Below, one piece after another: positions 9,791 through 18,390 of a stretch of 64,000 nt of DNA. The stretch is from NCBI GenBank assembly GCA_020634555.1, contig JACKBK010000016.1, positions 1-64,000 on the forward strand, read 5' to 3'. The stretch comes from Caldilineae bacterium (GTDB taxonomy: Bacteria; Chloroflexota; Anaerolineae; JAAEKA01). The position numbers were made by a program, and so were the translations under genes. A model generated the notes under the pieces. That model did not search any database and was not told the DNA's origin. It saw only the letters and a list, made by a program, of their open reading frames with translations. Numbering within the stretch: the first letter of the stretch is position 1; each line of letters begins with the position of its first letter.

Positions 9791-9822
9791 GAAAAGGGCA
9801 GGTTCCTGATAGAAACCTGCCC
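9791..9822 (-). terminator. Rho-independent terminator of the minus-strand DUF5666 gene
   Basis: On the minus strand GGGCAGGTT and AACCTGCCC (9 bp, 9-nt loop) are followed by TTTTC. It sits about 30 bp beyond the stop at 9854, and so closes the operon that begins with the sigma gene at 13823. Confidence 0.75.
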
Positions 9823-9853
9823 CTACAGCTATCGTTGGTCAACAACCCCTTTG

Positions 9854-11056
9854 TCAGTCCGCGCTCGGCACGACGATAACCTCACCGAGACGAGGCGGAT
9901 GCACCACAATGTGGGTCGCCATGAGATGGCCGGCTTCGTTGCGCAGCGCCCAGACCTGGGCTATGGCACCGATGCGGACGAATCGCTCGCCATCAATACG
10001 AGTCCGGTCCGTCACTTGCACCTCCCTCCCGTCCACGACCCAGATCCCTTCCAGACCGCTCGGAGGCAGTCTGCGGATTGGGCCAGCGAAACGCACCCGC
10101 TCGACACCTGGTTCAGGGCTGGTGATCACGATGATCTCGCGGGCGACCACGGCGTTTTCTTCCTGCCAGCCCTGAACGCGCACCTCAGCGCCCACCACCG
10201 CCAGCCCGTTACGCTGGTCGATCAGAGTATTGCGGTTGACGGCCACATTCTGGCCATCCACGATCCAGCGACCGGTCAGGCCCTGAGCAGGCAACTGCTC
10301 AATCAAGCCGGTTAACGTCACGGGCGGATGGGAACCGCCGCGCTCCTGCCACATCACCCGCACTCGCAGAGCCAGCAGCGAGTTGTCAGGCTGCTGTTCG
10401 GCTCCGGCCATTGCCAGCAGCCCGGTCTGGGGATCGCCCTGAATCAGTGTGTCGGCGTCGATGGCCAGCGGAATACCGCTCAGAGTCCACGAGGTGTCAC
10501 CGAACGCCTGGATCGCGCCCATAACCTCGACGTTTGGCAGGGGATCGATGGCGCGGATGCGAAGCGCCCTCAACGTACTGCCCTCCTGCAGCGCCGCCAC
10601 CTGCACCCAGGCGCCCACCTCGACAGAACCGCCGCGGTTGCTGATCTGGGTGTCCTCGTCAATCAGGAATGTCTGGCCACCGATGATCCAGTCGCCCAGA
10701 CCACCGTCGGGTATGAAGGTGACTTCGCCGCGCAGCCGCATCTCAGGCGGTATGACGTTGATGCGCCGCGCTGTCAGCGAGTCGTCATCCTCGCGAACGG
10801 CGTGTACCTCGGCCCACATGCCCGGCTCGGCATTGCCGGTGGTGATGACCACCACTGTGTCCTCGGTGATGGTAACAGCCTCGCCGGCGACCGTCCACGC
10901 CGCGGGTGTGATGGCGTCGATGACACCGCTGAACTGCACGCCGTTGACTTCTTCGGTGTCGGCCAGGGCTGCGCTGGCTGGCAGTACAAAGGCTGTCAGC
11001 AGCGCCAGGATCATCAGCAGCCAGGGGAGGCGGCTACGGGTTTGCTTGCTGTTCAT
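9854..11056 (-). CDS. Secreted DUF5666 repeat protein
   Basis: 400-aa exported protein. A signal peptide covers residues ~1-33 (basic start, hydrophobic core, ending near ASAALADT). Five beta-rich repeats of about 65-75 residues follow, each with the pattern G.I..I....W.V.G..V.I...T.I, as in DUF5666. The ATG at 11056 was chosen over a longer frame to 11227 because it starts the signal peptide and has AAGGAGAA a few bases upstream. DUF5666 proteins are envelope-associated and of unknown function. It is the last gene of the ECF-DUF5667 cluster and is followed by a terminator. Confidence 0.85.
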   Translation of the reverse strand: MNSKQTRSRLPWLLMILALLTAFVLPASAALADTEEVNGVQFSGVIDAITPAAWTVAGEAVTITEDTVVVITTGNAEPGMWAEVHAVREDDDSLTARRINVIPPEMRLRGEVTFIPDGGLGDWIIGGQTFLIDEDTQISNRGGSVEVGAWVQVAALQEGSTLRALRIRAIDPLPNVEVMGAIQAFGDTSWTLSGIPLAIDADTLIQGDPQTGLLAMAGAEQQPDNSLLALRVRVMWQERGGSHPPVTLTGLIEQLPAQGLTGRWIVDGQNVAVNRNTLIDQRNGLAVVGAEVRVQGWQEENAVVAREIIVITSPEPGVERVRFAGPIRRLPPSGLEGIWVVDGREVQVTDRTRIDGERFVRIGAIAQVWALRNEAGHLMATHIVVHPPRLGEVIVVPSAD

Positions 11057-11213
11057 GAAAGTTCTCCTTGTTGTTGATTGGTACTGCAACGAGACGTTGC
11101 GTTTTCGTGTCATGATGAGAACCGCCGAAGCACCTCTCCAGGTCAGGTAGTGTGGATTGAGATTCTTCGGCGTAGATGCCTCACACCGAGCATAACAATG
11201 TCTCGTTGTAGTG

Positions 11214-11828
11214 TTAGCCGTGGACAACCAGCGGCAGGTAGCTGCGCAGCGGCCCGTTGGCCGAAACGCAAACCTGCAAACTCATGTCGTCCACATAGAA
11301 GTCTGTCAGATCGAATTGGTTGGTGGTGGCGTGCAGTTGCAGCACCACCTGCTGGCCGGCGTATCCGGTCAAGTCGATCACGGCCTCGTCCCACAAGCCG
11401 GCGGCTTCGGTGTTGTCGATACGCCACAGATCGGCCAGAGTCGTGCCGTCCAGGCGCAGCAGTGAGATGGTCAAGCTGTCGTTTGGCAACACCGGTTCTT
11501 CCGTCTCCAGCATCCACCAGGCCCGTAGCGTCGCCGTGGCAGCTCCGGCTGGCAGAGTGAGAGTCTGTTGCAGTTGGTCGTCGGCTTCGTTGTATCCTGC
11601 CAGATAGGCGCCCCAGGCGCCGCTGCGCGGGTTGAACTGGTTGATCAGATCAAACCCGCCGGAGCTGGATTGTGTCCAGCCAACCGGTCCGGCCTCGAAG
11701 CCACCGTTGACCAGAAGATCGCTGCATGTCGCGGTTCCACCAGGGCTACCGGCGGCGTTGCCAAACAGCGTCATGGTCAGGGGGATGAGAAGCGCCAGCG
11801 CGGCCGCCAGCCGTTTTGTGGATTGCAT
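11214..11828 (-). CDS. Secreted jelly-roll-like protein with YLPLV-type C-terminus
   Basis: 204 aa. A signal peptide (~1-27) is followed by a region starting NGGFEAGPVGW with the beta-sandwich pattern seen in carbohydrate-binding and choice-of-anchor-like modules of Chloroflexota secreted proteins, including paired strands ending in FYVDDMSLQVC. The C-terminus is RSYLPLVVHG; from memory, similar YLPLV/YLPLI endings recur on many secreted proteins of this phylum and may be a sorting or anchoring signal. It lies between the DUF5667-like gene and the DUF5666 gene, so it is probably an envelope product of the same regulon. No catalytic domain is visible. Confidence 0.75.
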   Translation of the reverse strand: MQSTKRLAAALALLIPLTMTLFGNAAGSPGGTATCSDLLVNGGFEAGPVGWTQSSSGGFDLINQFNPRSGAWGAYLAGYNEADDQLQQTLTLPAGAATATLRAWWMLETEEPVLPNDSLTISLLRLDGTTLADLWRIDNTEAAGLWDEAVIDLTGYAGQQVVLQLHATTNQFDLTDFYVDDMSLQVCVSANGPLRSYLPLVVHG

Positions 11829-11841
11829 GTCACATGTTCCT

Positions 11842-13218
11842 TTAGTCCGGCCTCCGGGGCAGCCACGAGTCCGGTTGGGGCGGGTGGCTGGACGCAGCCG
11901 GATCGGTCGGTGTCGCCTGGGCGCCTGGCCCGGTCGGTGTAGCGGTCGATTGATCGGGGTTCGGCGTGGCAGTTTGCGCCAGGGCTGTTTGCCCTGGTCC
12001 TGGGCCAGGCGTTCTGCTGGCTAGCGCGGTCGCCGCCTCGGCTCGCGCGGTTGCTCTTTGAGCGCGCGCTGTGGCCGTCTGTGCTCTTGCTGTTTGCCTC
12101 GGGCCGGGCGGGCCGGGTGTTCGGCTGGCTCGCGCGGTCGCTGTTGCTGCCCGTGCTGTTGCCGTTTGAGACCGTGCTGTGGCAGTCTGCGCCAGCGCGG
12201 TCTGCCGTGGGTGCGGTGGGCGTGGCGGGACTATGCCTTCAGCCTGAGTTGGCTCAACCGGAGGTTTTGGCGCCAGCGCTTCTGCAGGTGAGGGCGTGGC
12301 GTTTGCCGGCTGCGTCGCGCTCACGGTTGCAGTTGCCGCTTGTGTAGCTGTCGCAGTTGCGGTCGGTGTGGCCGTCGGATCTGCTGTTGCCATCGGTGTC
12401 GCCGTAGCGGTGGAAACCGGCGATGGTTGCCGGTTCGCCGCGGGCATGTCATTGGTAGGAAGCTGGACGCCAGGCGGCTGGCTCGACGGCGCAGCTCGCA
12501 GTCGCATTGCCAGCGCCATGGTTCGCCGGGATGCTTCGTTGAGCAACTGAGCGGATCGCGGGTCTTCCACACGATCGGCCAGCACATGTAAGATACGAGC
12601 GTGTGTCGCCAGACGCCCGGCTACGCGGAGCTGTTCGACCCTGCCGGCGCTGGCGGCCTGCCGGGCCGCGGCCGCGTCGCCAGCCAGCAACGCTCGTAGC
12701 GCGGCCGGCTCCAGCCGACCGGCCCGTTGCAGATGCAACTGCAGGTCGGCCAGCCGGCGTTCGGCCACCGTCAACTCGACCGCGGCCCGGACCGTGGAGT
12801 CTCTGTTGACGAGAGCCGGCGCGCGCTCCGCGATGACCCGTACTGCGTAAGCCGGGTTGCCCGGCTCACTGCTGGCGACTACACCAACACTTAGTACTAC
12901 CACCAACAGCATCGCCACCGCCGCGATGGCTACCAGCCGTCTGGCTCCGCCCAGGGATAACGCCCATCTGCTGCGCGCCGTCTTTTGCACTGCGGCTGCA
13001 CTTGGCTGTGCTGCCAACGTCTGGCGCAGGGTAGCTTTGGCCTGCAGGCGCTGGGTTTGCGAAAGACGCGCCTCTGCGTGCGATCGAATCTGAACCGCAG
13101 CTGCCAGCATGGGAGCCAACGCATCCGCCTGATCCTGGTAGCGGGCCAGACAGCCGTCGATGGACTCGCCAGCTTCGATCTGTTGCAGACACCGCTCGAG
13201 GGTGGTGTCCAGGTTCAT
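11842..13218 (-). CDS. DUF5667-like membrane protein with low-complexity Thr/Ala/Pro tail, putative anti-sigma factor
   Basis: 458 aa. The N-terminal ~80 residues are helical and cytoplasmic (E-x-C-L..I..GES...CL pattern), and one membrane segment lies at about 93-114. The extracytoplasmic region (EPGNPAYAVRVIAE...ERRL) matches DUF5667, typically found next to ECF sigma genes in Chloroflexota. Residues ~260-458 are low complexity, rich in Thr, Ala, Pro and Gln, with repeated QTATAR units. The ATG at 13218 overlaps the sigma stop (ATGA), so the two are translationally coupled. It probably restrains the sigma factor; the tail may span the wall. Confidence 0.82.
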   Translation of the reverse strand: MNLDTTLERCLQQIEAGESIDGCLARYQDQADALAPMLAAAVQIRSHAEARLSQTQRLQAKATLRQTLAAQPSAAAVQKTARSRWALSLGGARRLVAIAAVAMLLVVVLSVGVVASSEPGNPAYAVRVIAERAPALVNRDSTVRAAVELTVAERRLADLQLHLQRAGRLEPAALRALLAGDAAAARQAASAGRVEQLRVAGRLATHARILHVLADRVEDPRSAQLLNEASRRTMALAMRLRAAPSSQPPGVQLPTNDMPAANRQPSPVSTATATPMATADPTATPTATATATQAATATVSATQPANATPSPAEALAPKPPVEPTQAEGIVPPRPPHPRQTALAQTATARSQTATARAATATARASRTPGPPGPRQTARAQTATARAQRATARAEAATALASRTPGPGPGQTALAQTATPNPDQSTATPTGPGAQATPTDPAASSHPPQPDSWLPRRPD

Positions 13219-13823
13219 GTCGATTCTCCTGAGGCAGCCGGGTCGCGCCTCTTGTCCAGAGCCAGCAGACGTCCTAGCGTTCGCAGTGCCCGGTGTTGCA
13301 GCGACTTGACCGCGCCTTCGGTCTTGCCCAGCCAGGCGGCAACCTCAGCGGTGCTCATCTCTTCGGCAAAGCGGCCGACGATGACCAGACGCTGGTCTTC
13401 GCTGAGCTGGTTGAGTGCTGTGCCCAACTGTTGGGCCGTCTCGTGCTGGACGGCCTGCTGATACGGATCCGGCCCGTTGACCGGGGCCGGCAGGTCGTCC
13501 GGCAGTTCCACCTGTTGCCATTTTCTGGAGCGATAGAAGTCGCTGACCAGATTGGCGGCGATGCGGTAGAGCCAGCCGCTGAAGACATTGGCCGGGTCTT
13601 TGCGGCTGAGTTTGAAGCTGCCGATGTGTTGGATCATCCGCACGAACACCTCGGTGGTCAGCTCGGCAGCCGCGTCCGGATCGCCGAGCCGCGTCAACAG
13701 GTAGCGATAAAGCCGGTCGCTGTAGAGGTCGTAGATCGCCTCGACGGCTGCCGGTTCACCGCGCTGGCAACGGGGCACCAGAGCAAGGATTTGTTCGTCG
13801 GTGAGTCGTGGTTGCATGGCCAT
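13215..13823 (-). CDS. RNA polymerase ECF sigma factor
   Basis: 202-aa ECF sigma factor. Region 2 (~residues 15-90) includes AAELTTEVFVRMIQH and FSGWLYRIAANLVSDFYR. Region 4 (~135-190) has the helix-turn-helix STAEVAAWLGKTEGAVKSLQHRA. It heads a four-gene minus-strand cluster with the DUF5667-like protein and two secreted proteins, which are likely its control partner and targets. It is distinct from the ECF protein at 3368-3934. Confidence 0.92.
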   Translation of the reverse strand: MAMQPRLTDEQILALVPRCQRGEPAAVEAIYDLYSDRLYRYLLTRLGDPDAAAELTTEVFVRMIQHIGSFKLSRKDPANVFSGWLYRIAANLVSDFYRSRKWQQVELPDDLPAPVNGPDPYQQAVQHETAQQLGTALNQLSEDQRLVIVGRFAEEMSTAEVAAWLGKTEGAVKSLQHRALRTLGRLLALDKRRDPAASGEST

Positions 13824-13915
13824 GCTCGCCGGAATAAACGGGGAGTGTGCAAAAAGGATACGGGTCGGGGGAAAATCGGTGTGCTGGTGAGGTGATTCAG
13901 TGGTGCGGTGGTGCA

Positions 13916-13998
13916 GATTTCGGAAGTCGTCGAGAAGGAATAGTGGCTGTCTTGGGCGTGAATTGATGTTTCAACCCTGAGTGGCGACTTCCGAAATC
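13916..13998. mobile_element. MITE-like inverted-repeat element (TTCGGAAGT family), copy 1
   Basis: Perfect 14-bp inverted arms (GATTTCGGAAGTCG at 13916-13929, complement at 13985-13998) enclose 55 bp. Total length is 83 bp. A second element at 49630-49714 has the same TTCGGAAGT arm core and a length of 85 bp, while the interiors differ. It lies in the gap between the sigma gene and the phosphotransferase. Confidence 0.5.
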
Positions 13999-14010
13999 CT
14001 TGCGTGGAGG

Positions 14011-15003
14011 CTATGGCAGCAAAGCCAGCGGATCAACGATCAGGTAAGGCGCGCCCTGTTCGATTCGCTCCTTGCGGCCGCGCATGAAGCGGGCAGCCCA
14101 GGGATCGGAGATGTTGTCCAGATCGAAGCTGCGATGGATCACCGCATAGAGGTCGATCTCGCGCAGTTTGAGGAAGTGCGGCAGCTCAGCCAGCCAGGCG
14201 GGGTCAAACGGGTATTCGCGGGTGTAACCACGTAGAAAATCGGGCATGAACTGGGCCGCAAACGCGTCCGGGTCGGGCTGGCCGGACGCCGCGTAGAAGA
14301 GAACCATCGCGATGTCGTACGCCGTCCAGCCATAACAGCAGTCATCGAAATCAAAGAAGGTGAACCGACCGTTGTCGTCTACGAAGAAGTTGCCGCCGTG
14401 TGCATCCTGGTGGATGAGGCAGTAGTCCCGGTCCCGCGGCAGCGTGGCCAGGTGTTGCTGCAATTCCCGATGGCGCTCGATGACAATTGATTCCGATGGC
14501 GGCAGCAAGACTTCGATCTCAAGCATGATCGGGTCGTCCCAATGTGGCCGTTGCCACGCCAGGTTGGACGGTGTGTAGGTTGAGGAAACCGCGTGCATGC
14601 GGCCGATGGTCTGCCCGTAGGTCTGCACGAACTCCGGTGTCCAGTCGGCACTTTGAGGCGGCCGGCCAAGCGCCCTGACAAAGGCTGTTGCCAGAAAATG
14701 CTCGCCTGCTCCGTCCTCGATCAGCTCGACCAGATTGCCGCGCGGGGAGGGCACGGCACGCGCGACGCCTGCACCGCCGCCGGCCAGCGCGTTGATAAAA
14801 TCAACCTCGCCGCGGATCAGATTCGGGCTGCGCCGCAGGCTGTGCCCAATGCGCAGAATGTACGCGTTTCCGCCGCGGTCGAAGGAATACATGAAGCTTT
14901 CGAAGCCATCCAGGAGGTGGATCTGGCTTGCGGCGATGTCATACCGCTCCATCGCCGCGCGCAGCACAGCATCGCTGTAGCGTTCTTTGATGCGTCGTTC
15001 CAT
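14011..15003 (-). CDS. APH-family phosphotransferase
   Basis: 330-aa kinase of the aminoglycoside phosphotransferase/choline kinase fold. The catalytic loop HQDAHGGN (Brenner-type HxDxxxxN) and the metal-binding FFDFDD are both present. The N-terminal lobe has the beta-strand pattern around FESFMYSFDRGGNAYILRIG. Such proteins phosphorylate small hydroxylated metabolites (homoserine, choline, sugars) or drugs, and the substrate cannot be assigned here. No resistance gene context is visible. It is divergent from the P450 gene, with the P450 promoter in the 124-bp gap. Confidence 0.85.
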   Translation of the reverse strand: MERRIKERYSDAVLRAAMERYDIAASQIHLLDGFESFMYSFDRGGNAYILRIGHSLRRSPNLIRGEVDFINALAGGGAGVARAVPSPRGNLVELIEDGAGEHFLATAFVRALGRPPQSADWTPEFVQTYGQTIGRMHAVSSTYTPSNLAWQRPHWDDPIMLEIEVLLPPSESIVIERHRELQQHLATLPRDRDYCLIHQDAHGGNFFVDDNGRFTFFDFDDCCYGWTAYDIAMVLFYAASGQPDPDAFAAQFMPDFLRGYTREYPFDPAWLAELPHFLKLREIDLYAVIHRSFDLDNISDPWAARFMRGRKERIEQGAPYLIVDPLALLP

Positions 15004-15074
15004 GGGCAGCAGTTTACCATACGAGGGAGGACCTGGCGAACCAACCTTGGATGCGGCAATTGTGTTTTTTCTTC

Positions 15075-15103
15075 TTGCAGGCTTTTGTTCAAAAAGCTAC
15101 AAT
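15075..15103 (+). promoter_or_regulatory. Promoter of cytochrome P450 gene
   Basis: TTGCAG (15075-15080), a 17-bp spacer and TACAAT (15098-15103). GGAGGT follows at 15114-15119 and the ATG at 15128, so the leader would be short (about 18 nt). Confidence 0.6.
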
Positions 15104-15127
15104 GGAGACAATCGGAGGTAATCGACC

Positions 15128-16498
15128 ATGACAACTATCAACGGCAACAAGCCCCGTAACGACCTCTACAGCCCCGGCGTTCCTGAGTTGATCGGCCAGA
15201 TGCGCAGCAAGGGCCAGTTGCAGTTCTTTATGGACGTGTGGCAGGACTACGGCGACCTGGCGCATATGAAGTTCGGATCGCAGGAAATGTTCCTGGTGGT
15301 GCATCCCGATGCGGTGCGCCACGTCACCGTCAGCAACAGCGCCAACTACGACAAGCTGGAGAGCTACGATGGCGTGCGCGAGCTGCTGCTGGGCGACGGA
15401 CTGGTTGCCAGCCGCGGCGACCTGTGGCGCAGGCAACGGCGGCTGATGGCGCCTTTCTTTACGCCGCGCGCTATCGAACAGTATTTGCCGGTCTTCATTG
15501 CCGACACACAGGCAATGATCGACCGCTGGAACGGATTGAGCGCGGAGGACCAGCCCATCGAGATGGGCGACGAGATGATGCTTCTGACCGCGGCCGTCAT
15601 CCTGCATACCATGTTCAGCACCGAGTCCAGCGATGACATGCTGGAGATGAAGGCAGCGGTTGAAACGATGATCCGCTACACGGCCAGCGGGCAGCAGAAT
15701 CCGATCAAACTGCCGCGGTGGATGCCTACTCCCGCCAATCGTCGCTATTTCAAAGCGCGCGAGCTGGTACACACCTACATCGACACACTGTTGACTCAGC
15801 GGCGCTCGATACCGGAGGATCAATGGCCTGACGACCTGTTGAGCAAGATGATGCTGACCCGTGATGTTGACACCGGGGAGGCGATGTCGGACAGCCTGCT
15901 GCGGGACGAGTCGATCACGATTTTCTTTGCCGGCCACGAGACGACCGCACGCACGCTGACCTTCATGTTTTATGCGTTGTCCCAGAATCCACAGGTGGAG
16001 CGGCGCATGGTTGACGAGATCACCGGTGTACTCGGCGACCGCCAACCCACCGCGGATGACCTCAAACGACTGCCTTACACGCTGCAGGTGGTCAAGGAGA
16101 CGCTGCGACTTTATCCCGCCGCGCCCCTCTATGCCCGTGATGTGGTGGCAGATGATGAGATCAATGGTGTGTTTATTCCTGGCGGCGTGCGCGTCATGCC
16201 CTTCCCCTACGCCACCCATCGCCACCCTGACTTCTGGCCCGATCCTGAGCGCTTCGATCCCGACCGCTGGACGCCGGAAGCTGAGGCGGCTCGCAATCCG
16301 TACGCGTTCCATCCCTTCGCGGCCGGTAAGCGGATCTGCCTCGGCAACAATTTCTCCCTGCTGGAATCGCACGTCATCGCTGCCATGCTGGTTCCCCGCT
16401 TCCAGCTTCGTCTGGCGCCCGGCCACCAGCCCCAAGTTGCGATGGCCGGTACGATCACGTCGAAGAACGGGATGCCGATGTTGGTGGAAAGACGCTGA
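15128..16498 (+). CDS. Cytochrome P450
   Basis: 456-aa soluble haem monooxygenase. The I-helix oxygen-activation motif AGHETT, the K-helix ExxR (KETLR), the PERF-like segment PERFDPDRW and the haem loop FAAGKRICLG (397-406, ligand Cys404) are all present. No membrane anchor or fused reductase is seen, so an external ferredoxin or flavodoxin system is needed and none is in the window. Overall pattern resembles bacterial relatives of the CYP4/CYP102 clan that hydroxylate fatty acids or terpenoids; substrate not determined. It converges with the next gene, with no gap between the stops. Confidence 0.95.
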   Translation: MTTINGNKPRNDLYSPGVPELIGQMRSKGQLQFFMDVWQDYGDLAHMKFGSQEMFLVVHPDAVRHVTVSNSANYDKLESYDGVRELLLGDGLVASRGDLWRRQRRLMAPFFTPRAIEQYLPVFIADTQAMIDRWNGLSAEDQPIEMGDEMMLLTAAVILHTMFSTESSDDMLEMKAAVETMIRYTASGQQNPIKLPRWMPTPANRRYFKARELVHTYIDTLLTQRRSIPEDQWPDDLLSKMMLTRDVDTGEAMSDSLLRDESITIFFAGHETTARTLTFMFYALSQNPQVERRMVDEITGVLGDRQPTADDLKRLPYTLQVVKETLRLYPAAPLYARDVVADDEINGVFIPGGVRVMPFPYATHRHPDFWPDPERFDPDRWTPEAEAARNPYAFHPFAAGKRICLGNNFSLLESHVIAAMLVPRFQLRLAPGHQPQVAMAGTITSKNGMPMLVERR

Positions 16499-18121
16499 TC
16501 ACGACCCCAGAAAATAGCGCAGCATGATGCCATGTACAATCTGCTCGATGGGCGCCTTGTCGTCGGTCAGAATCGCGCCGGTGGTGTCCGCGTGGCGGGC
16601 GGTGACTATCGCCTTGCCGGCCATTTCGGATAGCAGCGGCTGAACAGCCGGGTCCAGCGCCGCCGCGTTGGCCAGAAAATCGTCCAGCGTCGTAGGTTGC
16701 ATCGTGGCCACTACCAGCGAGTTGCCCAGGCTCCAGCCTTCGGTCGACTCGTCTACGACATAGACTGAAGGGAAGACCTGGCCCATGGTCGCGGCCAGCG
16801 CGTTCACAAGACTGTAGTCGTCGCGGCTGCGGGCCGCGTTGACTGCCACCACACCGTCTGCAGCCAGGTGGTCGCGCACGATCTCGAAGAACTCCACCGT
16901 GGCAAGCTGGAAGGGAATGTAAGGCGGGCGATAGGCGTCGATCGCGATGACCGAGTAGCGACGATCGGGCGGCTGCGCGGCCAACCAACTGCGGCCGTCC
17001 GCTGCCACCGCGTTGACGTTGGGGTAGTCGTCCAGGTGAAAATAACTGCGGGCCGCGGCGATGATCTCCGGGTCCAGTTCGGCTCCGTCAATCGGGATCG
17101 GCCCGTAGACATCGGTGTACAACTGCGCCACCGTCCCGCCCGCCAACCCGACGAGATACATGCTCCCAACGTCTCCGGTTGCATTACCTTTTTTTCCGTC
17201 GTTTCCCTGATTTCCCTCCGCAAACAACGGCGCCACCAAAAAATAGTCCCAGATCCCCTCGCTCAACGCCGACTGCGGATGATACACCGAGTGCAACCCG
17301 ATCCCCTCGTTGAGCTTCAGCCACGTCTCCGGCCCGCGCTGGACGACCTGATAATAGTTGTAGAGCGATTCTCCCTCGTGCAGCAGGCCCGCTTCCGGCT
17401 TGACCGCGCCCTGCCCGCTGACCCAGGTCAATCCCAGCAGCGCGGGGAGTAACAGCGCGGCTGGGGCTGCCGACCTGCCACGCTCCAGCAGCAGCCCAAT
17501 CAGCGCCACCACGGCCAGCGCGCCGGCAAGCAGTTCAAAGGTCAGCCGGGCGCCGATAGCCGGGATCAACACCAACACCGGCACAAAGGTGCCCAGCAGG
17601 CTGCCCAGTGTGCTCAGCGCGTAGAGCCGGCCGGCTACCTGCCCGCTGCTGTTGACGTCTGACACCGCCAGGCGGATGGCAAAGGGCGAGACGATTCCCA
17701 GCAGCAGCGTCGGCAGGCTGAACAGCAACAGAATCGCGACGGCCGAGCCGATCAGCAGGCCGGCGCTGAAGTTCTCCAGGTTGAGTGAGCTGAGCGCTGC
17801 TCGCTGTAGGATCGGGCGCGACGCAACCGGGATCAGCGCCACCAGCAGCGCGGCTGCCAGGGCAATCCAGTAGAGCAGCGCCGCTTGCGGCCGGCGATCG
17901 GCGATCCGTCCGCCCAGCCAGTAGCCGATGCTCAGCCACGCCAGCACCAGACCGATCAACGCTGCCCAGACCAGAATCGAGTTGCCGAACCAGGGGTCCA
18001 ACAGCCGCGCCGCAGTCAGCTCTACACCCAGCGTCACGAAGCCGGCCGTGAAAACCAGCACGTTGAGAAAGCGCGGGTGAGAAACGATGGACTGGGAAAC
18101 GATTTGTGTTTTGTTGGTCAT
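16499..18121 (-). CDS. Fused membrane/spermidine-synthase-like protein
   Basis: 540 aa. The N-terminal half (~1-250) has about 7-8 hydrophobic segments (from GVELTAARLLDPWFGNSILVW on). The C-terminal half carries a Rossmann methyltransferase/spermidine-synthase fold with VGLAGGTVAQLY as the nucleotide loop and GAELDPEIIAAA as the acidic motif. Such fused proteins are widespread, but true polyamine synthesis is often unproven. Between the halves a polypurine repeat (17186-17220) encodes a Gly/Asn/Lys-rich insert. The ATG at 18121 is taken as start; an in-frame start at 18175 adds 18 residues. Confidence 0.82.
   Translation of the reverse strand: MTNKTQIVSQSIVSHPRFLNVLVFTAGFVTLGVELTAARLLDPWFGNSILVWAALIGLVLAWLSIGYWLGGRIADRRPQAALLYWIALAAALLVALIPVASRPILQRAALSSLNLENFSAGLLIGSAVAILLLFSLPTLLLGIVSPFAIRLAVSDVNSSGQVAGRLYALSTLGSLLGTFVPVLVLIPAIGARLTFELLAGALAVVALIGLLLERGRSAAPAALLLPALLGLTWVSGQGAVKPEAGLLHEGESLYNYYQVVQRGPETWLKLNEGIGLHSVYHPQSALSEGIWDYFLVAPLFAEGNQGNDGKKGNATGDVGSMYLVGLAGGTVAQLYTDVYGPIPIDGAELDPEIIAAARSYFHLDDYPNVNAVAADGRSWLAAQPPDRRYSVIAIDAYRPPYIPFQLATVEFFEIVRDHLAADGVVAVNAARSRDDYSLVNALAATMGQVFPSVYVVDESTEGWSLGNSLVVATMQPTTLDDFLANAAALDPAVQPLLSEMAGKAIVTARHADTTGAILTDDKAPIEQIVHGIMLRYFLGS
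17186..17220 (-). repeat. Polypurine repeat tract inside spermidine-synthase-like gene
   Basis: Minus-strand GGGAAA/GGAAA units, translated in frame as a Gly/Asn/Lys-rich linker. Similar tracts lie at 5388-5475 and 44053-44151. Confidence 0.5.
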
Positions 18122-18308
18122 TGCGGACGACGCTGCGTGAAGTGTGAAGCCTGACGAGTGTAGCATAGCGACCAACCACCGTCAAAGCCTGTCGCCCTCG
18201 TTCCCCGGCCGCGCATTGGACTCCATCGCCCACGCACGGTAAAATACCGTCCGTTCTGATGCGAAACGTATCTGTTGGCGCTTCGGGAGTTGGTGGGAAG
18301 CGGCGCGC

Positions 18309-18331
18309 TGCGTATGGCGTATTGCATACTC
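18309..18331 (+). repeat. Dispersed 23-bp motif, copy at 18.3 kb
   Basis: This 23-mer matches 36029-36051 with two mismatches; its core is GCGTATTGCATACTC. A shorter match lies inverted at 6518-6529. It is in the non-coding gap 18122-18484. Confidence 0.45.
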
Positions 18332-18390
18332 AATGCCGCCTCGTCTTGAAGATAAAAATCCGGTAACTGCTCATTCTACAGAACGTTGTC

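Noticed and set aside
14011..15003. Aminoglycoside resistance gene
   Set aside because: Only the general APH kinase fold is supported; no resistance context, and related proteins phosphorylate ordinary metabolites.
15089..16435. 448-aa open frame opposite the cytochrome P450
   Set aside because: Antisense shadow of a complete P450 with all family motifs; no ribosome binding site or domain.
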